Shown here one piece after another: positions 53,890 through 60,824 of a DNA stretch of 64,000 nt (positions are counted from its first letter, which is position 1; every line of letters starts with the position of its first letter). The position numbers and the translations under genes were made by a program. The notes beneath the pieces are model-generated. The model was given only the letters and a program-made list of their open reading frames with translations, searched no databases and was not told where the DNA came from. Source of the stretch: Fen-549 sp050011315 (GTDB lineage Bacteria; Actinomycetota; Thermoleophilia; Gaiellales; Gaiellaceae); contig JBEKJI010000011.1 of NCBI GenBank assembly GCA_050011315.1, positions 52,520 to 116,519 on the forward strand, given 5' to 3'.

Positions 53890-55314
53890 TCAGGCGCGCA
53901 GGAACTCGTCGATCGCCCTGGCGGCCTGGCGGCCGTGATTGGCGGCCGTGACGATGAGCGAGGCGCCCGTGTGGGCGTCGCCGGCCGTGTAGACACCGGC
54001 GGCCGAGGTTGCGTAACCGGAGACATCGATGTTGCCGCGCCGGTCGAGTTCGAGGCCGAGATCCTTGACCAGCTTCGAGTGCTCGACGTGAACGAAACCC
54101 ATGGCGAGGAGCACTAGATCGGCCTCGAAGCTGTAGGCGGTGCCGGGAGCCTCTTCGGGTTCGGGCGGGCCACCGTTGTCGGACGGCTTCCACGCCACGC
54201 GCACGAGCTCGGCTTCGCGAACGTGTCCGTCGCTGCCCGCGAAGCTGCGCGCCGTCAACGACCAGGCGCGTTCACAACCTTCCAGGTGCGAGCTGGAGGT
54301 GCGCAGAATGCTCGGCCAGTAGGGCCAGTTCGGGTTTCCCTTCTCGGTCCACTCGGGCGGCTTGGGCAGAATCTCGATCTGGCTCACGGACTTGGCGCCG
54401 AGCCGGTTGGCGGTGCCGACGCAGTCCGAGCCGGTGTCGCCGCCGCCGATCACGAGCACGGCTTTGCCCTCGGCCGAGATGATCGCGTTCGCGTCGATCT
54501 CGCCGGCGACGAAACGGTTGGCCGGCACGAGGAAGTCCATCGCGAAATGGATCCCATCGAGCTCGCGCCCGGGAACGGGCAGATCGCGGGGCTCGCCCGC
54601 GCCGATCGCAAGCAGGACGGCGGCGAACTTCTCGAGCAGCTCGGCGGCGGGGATGTCCTCGCCCACCGTCACACCGGTCTCGAAACCGACCCCCTCGGCC
54701 GCCATCTGCTCCAAACGCCGGTCGATGATTCGCTTCTCGAGCTTGAAATCGGGAATGCCGTAGCGAAGGAGACCGCCGATGCGCGGCGATCGCTCGAACA
54801 CCGTCACCTCGTGCCCGGCACGGCGAAGCTGCTGGGCGGCGGAGAGGCCGGCAGGCCCGCTGCCGACGATGGCGACGCTGCGGCCGCTCAGCTGCTCCGG
54901 AGGTTGCGGCACCACCCACCCGGCCGCGAAGGCGTGCTCGACGATGGCGAGCTCGATCTGCTCGATCGTGACCGCATCGTCGTTGACGGCGAGCGTGCAG
55001 GCGGGCTCGCAGGGCGCCGGGCAGATCCGGCCCGTGATCTCCGGCAGGTTGTTGGTCGCGTCGAGACGGAGAAAGGCCTCGTGCCAGTCGCCGTGAGACA
55101 CGAACTCGTTCCATTCCGGAATCAGATTCCCGAGCGGGCAGCCGAGAGTGTGGCAGTAGGGAACGCCGCAGTCGATGCAGCGACCGGCCTGTTCGCACAG
55201 CACCTGCTCGGCGGGAGCGATCGTGAACTCGGTCCAAGTCTTCAACCGCTCTTGAACGGGCAAATACGAGGGGCCGACGCGCGGCCTGTCTACAGAACCG
55301 GTCTCTTGTGCCAT
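53890..55314 (-). CDS. gltD: Glutamate synthase small subunit
   Basis: The protein has 474 residues. The N-terminal Cys cluster CEQAGRCIDCGVPYCHTLGCP binds two [4Fe-4S] centres, and the FAD and NADPH Rossmann motifs follow (VAIVGSGPAGLSAAQQL, VIGGGDTGSDCVGTA). GGGAGG stands eight bases before the ATG. The large subunit gene gltB is not next to it, at least within this window, so it may be an orphan or act with another partner protein. Confidence 0.93.
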   Translation of the reverse strand: MAQETGSVDRPRVGPSYLPVQERLKTWTEFTIAPAEQVLCEQAGRCIDCGVPYCHTLGCPLGNLIPEWNEFVSHGDWHEAFLRLDATNNLPEITGRICPAPCEPACTLAVNDDAVTIEQIELAIVEHAFAAGWVVPQPPEQLSGRSVAIVGSGPAGLSAAQQLRRAGHEVTVFERSPRIGGLLRYGIPDFKLEKRIIDRRLEQMAAEGVGFETGVTVGEDIPAAELLEKFAAVLLAIGAGEPRDLPVPGRELDGIHFAMDFLVPANRFVAGEIDANAIISAEGKAVLVIGGGDTGSDCVGTANRLGAKSVSQIEILPKPPEWTEKGNPNWPYWPSILRTSSSHLEGCERAWSLTARSFAGSDGHVREAELVRVAWKPSDNGGPPEPEEAPGTAYSFEADLVLLAMGFVHVEHSKLVKDLGLELDRRGNIDVSGYATSAAGVYTAGDAHTGASLIVTAANHGRQAARAIDEFLRA

Positions 55315-55447
55315 GGACCGCCCTCCCAGGCGGTGTTTCGAGAGTAGCTTCCCGACAACCACGACCGCAACCGACGTCCGGCGGACGGCCCCGAGGCGAC
55401 CGGCACAACCTTCGCGTAAACCGACCAAAGAGAATAGGGTTCCCCCG

Positions 55448-56227
55448 ATGAAGCGCGGCAAGCGCCTCAAGCGTGTCGTGATCTGGCTCTGCGCCGGAGC
55501 GGTAGCTCTCGTCTCGGCGCTCGTGGTCGCCTGGGCCACGGGACTCATCCTCCACGATTCCAGCCAGGCGGCTTCGGTCAAGCAGGCGCTCCGCGACTTC
55601 CGCGCCGGCAACTACAGAAAGAGTGGACTGAACGGCGTCTACCTGTACGCCACCAGCGGCAATGAGTCGATCGACGCACTCGGCGGAGCCAGCCACACCT
55701 ACCCGGCGACGACCACTGTCACGGCGATCGAGGTGCCGTGCGGAGTGCAACTGGACTGGGCAGCGCTCTCGGGACGCTCGACGACCTGGACCTTCTGCTC
55801 GACCAAGGCCGGGACCGTGCTCAGTATCTCGGACGAGAGACACAGCTTCTTCGGCCAGCACGATCACACGACCTACACCTGCTCCAATCGCCTTCTGTTA
55901 TCCAAGGAACCGAAAAGTGGCGCTGTCTACCCGTTCCGCTGCCGTTCGCAACAGGGGGGCTCGGAGACCGGCGAAGTGCGCATACTCGGTCGCGTCGTGC
56001 TCCAGGTGGGAGACAGTCGGGTTCAGTCGCTCCATGCGCGCACCTCTCTCACGATCCACGGCGGCAATAGCGGCGATGAAACGATCGACTGGTGGCTCGA
56101 TCCCGCCACGTCCTTGCCCGTCCGCTTAGTCCTGCACAGCCGCACGGGCCGGTCGATGTACATCGGGACCGTCCACTACAGAGAAGATCTGACGCTGAGC
56201 CTGCTCTCGCTGCGCCCGCAGCGCTGA
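55448..56227 (+). CDS. Exported/anchored hypothetical protein
   Basis: This is a protein of 259 residues that I do not recognise. An N-terminal TM helix (VVIWLCAGAVALVSALVVAWATG) leads to an external domain with six Cys in the middle (VEVPCGVQ, TFCSTKAG, YTCSNR, FRCRSQ) that may form disulphides. TAGGGT is exactly seven bases before ATG 55448. An earlier in-frame start at 55313 overlaps gltD's promoter region and is less likely. Confidence 0.7.
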   Translation: MKRGKRLKRVVIWLCAGAVALVSALVVAWATGLILHDSSQAASVKQALRDFRAGNYRKSGLNGVYLYATSGNESIDALGGASHTYPATTTVTAIEVPCGVQLDWAALSGRSTTWTFCSTKAGTVLSISDERHSFFGQHDHTTYTCSNRLLLSKEPKSGAVYPFRCRSQQGGSETGEVRILGRVVLQVGDSRVQSLHARTSLTIHGGNSGDETIDWWLDPATSLPVRLVLHSRTGRSMYIGTVHYREDLTLSLLSLRPQR

Positions 56228-56232
56228 CTCGG

Positions 56233-57267
56233 TCAGGCGAAGTTTCGCCGCCGCAACTTCGCCGAAGCGAGCGAGGGCGGATCCCAGCCGCGATCGACCG
56301 AGTTGATCGTCGTCCCCGGCGGGACGACTTCGTCGATGCGGTCGAGCAACTGCAAGTCGAGCCTGATCTCGGCCGCACCGAGCTGCCCCTCGAGCTGCTC
56401 CAGCGTGCGCGGGCCGATGATCGCCGCCGTCACAGCCGGATGCTCGAGCACGAAGGCGAGTGCCATCTGAACGAGCGAAAGACCGGCCTCCTCGGCGAGG
56501 GCGGCGAGGCGGTCGGCGGCCTCGAGCTTGGCCTGGTTCGCCGGTAGCGACATGTCGTAGCGCGTCGCAACCAGCTTCGCGCGATGCGAGCTAGGAACCT
56601 CCGCGTCCTTCCGATAGCGCCCGGAAAGCCAGCCTCCCGCCAACGGGCTCCAGGGAATGACGCCGATCCCGTACTGCTCGCATACGGGCAGCACGTCCGT
56701 CTCGATCCCACGCACGAGCATCGAGTACGGCGGCTGTTCGCAGACGAAGCGCCCGAGCCCTCTCTTCTCCGAGATCCATTGCGCCTCGACTATCTCGTGC
56801 GCCGGGAAGGTCGAGCTGCCGAAGTAGCGAATCTTGCCGGCCCGAACGAGGTCGGTCAGGGCGGCGAGCGTCTCCTCGATCGCGCAGGACGGATCGGGAC
56901 GGTGAATCTGGTAGAGGTCGATCCAGTCGGTGCCGAGCCGGCGCAGGCTCGCCTCCACCTCGCGCACGATCCAGCGGCGCGAGTTTCCCTGCTCGTTCGG
57001 ATCCTCGCCCATAGTCCCGTGCACCTTGGTGGCCAGAACGACGTTATCGCGCCTGTCGCCGGCGAGCGCCTTGCCGACGATCTCCTCCGACTCGCCGCGC
57101 GAGTAGACGTCGGCCGTATCGATGAAGTTGATACCCGCGTCGAGCGCCCGATGGATGATCCGGATCGCGTCCTCGTGGTCGGGGTTTCCCCAGGCCCCGA
57201 ACATCATCGCGCCGAGACAAAGCGGGCTCACCCGCACGCCCGTCCGGCCGAGAACGCGCATCTCCAT
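56233..57267 (-). CDS. Aldo/keto reductase
   Basis: The protein has 344 residues, a TIM-barrel NADPH oxidoreductase. The catalytic tetrad is present: Asp52/Tyr57 in FIDTADVYSRGESEE, Lys in LATKVHG and His in YQIHRPD. The C-terminal NADP segment contains AAIIGPRTLEQLEGQL. The substrate is unknown. It is convergent with the exported protein gene. Confidence 0.9.
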   Translation of the reverse strand: MEMRVLGRTGVRVSPLCLGAMMFGAWGNPDHEDAIRIIHRALDAGINFIDTADVYSRGESEEIVGKALAGDRRDNVVLATKVHGTMGEDPNEQGNSRRWIVREVEASLRRLGTDWIDLYQIHRPDPSCAIEETLAALTDLVRAGKIRYFGSSTFPAHEIVEAQWISEKRGLGRFVCEQPPYSMLVRGIETDVLPVCEQYGIGVIPWSPLAGGWLSGRYRKDAEVPSSHRAKLVATRYDMSLPANQAKLEAADRLAALAEEAGLSLVQMALAFVLEHPAVTAAIIGPRTLEQLEGQLGAAEIRLDLQLLDRIDEVVPPGTTINSVDRGWDPPSLASAKLRRRNFA

Positions 57268-57394
57268 CTCGCAGAGTCTATGACCGCCCGGCGGAGAGGG
57301 AAAACATCGCGGGCGCGTCGCGGGAGAGCCGGAGACGTGATCTTACGTTGAAACTGCGTGTGGGTTGCGCTCGCGTACTACGCTTATGGCCGAT

Positions 57395-57468
57395 GGCGGA
57401 GTAGCTCAGCTGGTTAGAGCGACGGACTCATAACCCGTAGGTCGCCGGTTCAAGCCCGGCCTCCGCCA
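57395..57468 (+). tRNA. tRNA-Met (anticodon CAT), elongator type
   Basis: The cloverleaf has acceptor GGCGGAG/CTCCGCC, D arm GCTC...GAGC, anticodon loop CTCATAA (CAT) and T arm with GGTTCAAGC. It lacks the initiator's three G-C pairs in the anticodon stem. CCA is only partly encoded (ACC follows). Confidence 0.93.
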
Positions 57469-57502
57469 CCTCGCTTCCTCGGCCGGCGGCTCCGTACGGC
57501 CA

Positions 57503-57688
57503 GGCGCGACTGGCCTTCGGAGCCGCCTGACACCGCTGACGGCACGTCGCTCTCCGGAGCCGTGTGAGAACACTGTCTCCTCCGGCGCCGCACCGCCAGC
57601 GGCGCCCCGAGAAAGCGAGGAGCAATTCAGTCTTATCCGGCTCCTCCGGGCTCGGCGCGACTGGCCTTCGGAGCCGCCTGACGCCGCT
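57503..57688 (+). repeat. Pair of 35-bp direct repeats between tRNA-Met and RHS fragment
   Basis: 57503-57537 and 57654-57688 are identical at 34 of 35 positions and 151 bases apart. The second copy runs into the stop codon of the RHS fragment. The sequence between them holds no gene. Confidence 0.8.
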
Positions 57689-58229
57689 AGAGACGCGAGA
57701 AGCACCGGTTCGAATTCGCCGAACTCCAGTCCTCGCCGTAGGGCGTGTAGCGGTAGGAGGCGACGCTGTTTGCGCGGTCGTCGGAGAGCGCGACCACCGA
57801 GTCGAGACGGTCTACGTGGTAGGTGTAGCTACCGGCCCGAGTGGTGATGCCGAGCGGGCCTGCTCCGTAGGTGTAGGAGCGAAGGACGGTGCCGCGTCTT
57901 GCGTCCTTCTCCAGCACGAGCTGGCCAAGGACAGCGTTCGAGTCCCAGCTGTAGGCGACCTGGTCGTTGCCAGAGGTCTTCTTCGCCATCAGCCCGTCGC
58001 CCGAGTAGGTGTAGGAGACCTGCCTTCTGCCTTCTCTCAGGCCGGTGAGCTGGTTTTCGAGGTTGTAGGTGTAGCGGGTCGAGCCCTTCTGGGTTTGGTT
58101 TCCGTTTGCGTCGTAGGTGTACTGGTCGTTCAGGCCCGGGCCCCTGGCGGTCAGGAGCTCATCGGCCGCCTCTCGATCGTCAGCAGAAGGCGGCTGCTCC
58201 AGTTCCTTTACCCGGCGCTTTTCGTTCAC
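57687..58229 (-). pseudogene. RHS-repeat protein fragment
   Basis: The 180 residues contain YD repeats (YTYDANGNQTQKGSTRYTYN, YTYSGDGLMAKK) and the start of the RHS core (YHVDRLDSVVALSDDRANSV, RYTPYGEDW), then stop after 14 unrelated residues. Complete RHS proteins are over 1,000 residues. The frame has no proper N-terminus and no toxin domain or immunity gene, so it is a left-over piece. Confidence 0.82.
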
Positions 58230-58441
58230 CCGGTCAGGCGCCGAAAGACGAGGCCGGACGCTGCAGAGGAGCCTGCAAGCGGCAGATGCGCGATGGTAGC
58301 CTTTGCCCGCAAGTATCTAGGTCATTTTTGCTGACTCGAACAACCGCGCGGCGATCAGAATCAATCGACCGACCGGAGGCGAGCTAGTCGGCTGGAATGA
58401 CGCAACGCTCTCGTCGGGACGGACACTCCAGGAGGTTGAGC

Positions 58442-60406
58442 ATGGGCAGTAGCGAGCAGGGCGAGCACGCCATCCACATGATGTCTACGGACGGCGAGCT
58501 TCGCATCCCGCCGTCGGCTGAATTCGCCGCTCAGGCCAACGCCAAGGCCGATATCTACGAGCGCGACTTCGAGGAGTTCTGGGACACCGAAGGCAAGACT
58601 CGTGTTTCCTGGTTCGAGCCGTACAGCAAGCTCTACGAGTGGGAGATGCCCTACTCCAAGTGGTACCTCGGCGGCAAGCTCAACGTCTGCTACAACTGCG
58701 TCGACCGCCACGTCGAGTCGGGCGCCGGCGACAAGGTCGCCTTCTACTGGGAAGGCGAGCTGGAGGACACCAGGCGCACCCTGACCTATGCCGACCTGCA
58801 GAGCGAGGTCGTCCGCTTCGCGGGCGTGCTCAAGTCGATGGGCGTCAAGAAGGGAACGCACGTCGCGATCTACCTGGGGATGATCGCGGAGCTGCCGATC
58901 GCCATGCTCGCCTGTGCGCGCCTCGGCGCGCCGCACTGCGTCGTTTTCGGCGGCTTCTCCGCCGAGTCGCTCGCAGACCGGGCCAACGACTTCGAGGCCG
59001 AGGTCCTGATCACGCAGGACGAGGGCTACCGGCGCGGGAAGCCGCTCGGGCTCAAGAAGATCGCCGACGAGGCTCTCGCCAGCACGCCCAGCATGAAGAA
59101 GGTGCTCGTCGTCAAGCACAGCGGTAACGAGGTGCCCTGGACGGAGGGACGCGACGTCCACTTCGACGACCTGGCCAAGGGCGTCTCGAGCGACCCGGCG
59201 AGCTGCCCCTGCGAGCCGATGGACGCCGAGGATCTGCTCTTCCTGATGTACACCAGCGGCACAACCGCCAAGCCCAAGGGAATCGTCCACACGACAGGTG
59301 GCTACCTGGTCGGCGTCTCGACGACTCACGACTACATCTTCGATCTCAAGCCCGATACCGACGTCTACTTCTGCACAGCGGACATCGGCTGGATCACCGG
59401 GCACTCCTACATCGTCTACGGGCCGCTCGCCAACCAGGCCACCTCGGTCATCTTCGAGGGGACGCCGGACTTCCCCGATAAGGACCGCTGGTGGGAGATC
59501 TGCGAGCGCTACGGCGTGACGATTCTCTACACCGCCCCGACCGCGATCCGCGCTCACATGAAGTGGGGCCCCGAGTACGCGCAGAAGCACGATCTCTCCA
59601 AGATCAGGTTGCTGGGCACGGTCGGCGAGCCGATCAACCCGGAGGCCTGGACCTGGTACCGAGAGCACATCGGAGGAGATCGCGTTCCGGTTATCGACAC
59701 CTGGTGGCAGACCGAGACCGGAATGATCCTGATCACGCCGCTTCCCGGTATCACGACGCTCAAGCCGGGCTCGGCCAACAAGCCTTTCCCGGGCGTCGAT
59801 GCCGCCGTCTACGACGAGGCGAGTCAGGAGGTCGGACCGGGCGGAGGCGGCTATCTCGTTCTGCGCAAGCCCTGGCCGGCGATGCTGCGCGGTATCTACA
59901 ACGATCCCGACCGCTATCTCTCCAACTACTGGACGCTCTTCCCCGGCAACTACGCCGCCGGCGACGGTGCCCGGATCGACGAGGACGGCGATTACTGGCT
60001 GCTCGGCCGGGTCGATGACGTGATGAACGTCTCCGGCCACCGCATTTCGACGATCGAGATCGAGAGCGCGCTCGTCGACCACCCGCTGGTCGCCGAGGCC
60101 GCTGTCTGCGGTCGCGCCGACGAGATCACCGGCCAGGCGATTGTCGCCTTCGTCACGCTCAAGGGCGGTGCGGAGGGCTCGGACGACGTCGTCAAAGAGC
60201 TGCGCGCCCACGTCGGAAAGAAGATCGGCCCGATCGCCAGGCCCGCAACCGTGGTGATCACACAGGAACTGCCGAAGACCAGGAGCGGCAAGATCATGCG
60301 CCGCCTCCTGCGCGACGTGGCCGAGAACCGAGCGCTCGGCGACACCACGACGCTCGCCGATCCGAACGTGCTCGCCGAGATTCAGCGCCAGGCCCAGGCG
60401 AAGTAG
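58442..60406 (+). CDS. acs: Acetyl-CoA synthetase (AMP-forming)
   Basis: The product makes acetyl-CoA from acetate and ATP. It has 654 residues. The N-terminal domain has WFEPYSKLYEWEMPYSKWYLGG; motif A3 is FLMYTSGTTAKPKGIVHTTG; then YFCTADIGWITGHSYIVYGP and WWQTETG. The C-terminal PKTRSGKIMRRLLR carries the conserved Lys acetylated in other Acs proteins. AGGAGG six bases before ATG 58442 fixes the start. The next gene could be its acetyltransferase. Confidence 0.96.
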   Translation: MGSSEQGEHAIHMMSTDGELRIPPSAEFAAQANAKADIYERDFEEFWDTEGKTRVSWFEPYSKLYEWEMPYSKWYLGGKLNVCYNCVDRHVESGAGDKVAFYWEGELEDTRRTLTYADLQSEVVRFAGVLKSMGVKKGTHVAIYLGMIAELPIAMLACARLGAPHCVVFGGFSAESLADRANDFEAEVLITQDEGYRRGKPLGLKKIADEALASTPSMKKVLVVKHSGNEVPWTEGRDVHFDDLAKGVSSDPASCPCEPMDAEDLLFLMYTSGTTAKPKGIVHTTGGYLVGVSTTHDYIFDLKPDTDVYFCTADIGWITGHSYIVYGPLANQATSVIFEGTPDFPDKDRWWEICERYGVTILYTAPTAIRAHMKWGPEYAQKHDLSKIRLLGTVGEPINPEAWTWYREHIGGDRVPVIDTWWQTETGMILITPLPGITTLKPGSANKPFPGVDAAVYDEASQEVGPGGGGYLVLRKPWPAMLRGIYNDPDRYLSNYWTLFPGNYAAGDGARIDEDGDYWLLGRVDDVMNVSGHRISTIEIESALVDHPLVAEAAVCGRADEITGQAIVAFVTLKGGAEGSDDVVKELRAHVGKKIGPIARPATVVITQELPKTRSGKIMRRLLRDVAENRALGDTTTLADPNVLAEIQRQAQAK

Positions 60407-60410
60407 GCCA

Positions 60411-60576
60411 AGGGCCTATCCCGTTAGGGGTGCGCGGTCGAAGGGGTTGAGCCGTGGATGCCAGGGGTCGGACGGACCGTGAAGGCGCACTGGTAGTGCG
60501 GCGAACGGTCTGGGCGGCCACTGGCGCCGCGGAGCGGCCGCTTCGGGCGTGTAGACCTAGCGGGGTAGGCCCTAGA
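60411..60576 (+). repeat. Dispersed inverted-end repeat, full copy C
   Basis: The element is 166 bp, begins four bases after the acs stop and is close to copy B. The ends are AGGGCCTATCCCG and GCGGGGTAGGCCCT; relative to copy B both ends gained matching bases (AGGGCC/GGCCCT), so pairing is kept. Confidence 0.85.
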
Positions 60577-60593
60577 TCGAGACGGATGACGGA

Positions 60594-60632
60594 ATCGCCG
60601 CCGGCCCACGAGCACTTCGCGCCGGCGGCGAT
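60594..60632. repeat. Long perfect inverted repeat
   Basis: ATCGCCGCCGGC (60594-60605) and GCCGGCGGCGAT (60621-60632) are exact inverted copies with a 15-base loop. It follows copy C and may end the acs transcript, though no T run is present. Confidence 0.6.
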
Positions 60633-60824
60633 ATCCATGAGCTGGCGCTGGATAAAAAGAAGCGCGGTCGCGTAGGTACGATGAATTGGCTCTTGCTCGC
60701 GCCTAAACTGGCTGTGAGCAGCCGGAGAGCAACCTCTTCCGGAGACGCCGCAGGCGAGTACCCGCGTCTCGCCGGCGCGACCGGAGAGCTCTGCGGGAAC
60801 TGAAGAAAGAGCGAGGAGCGAAAG

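Noticed and set aside
57406..57705. Minus-strand frame of 99 codons ending RPTGYESVALTS
   Set aside because: It is the well-known spurious antisense reading of a tRNA-Met gene and its flank.
60715..60800. Possible glycine riboswitch before the Pat-like gene
   Set aside because: GGAGAGC is present, but the required CUCUCAGG segment and the standard junction are missing.
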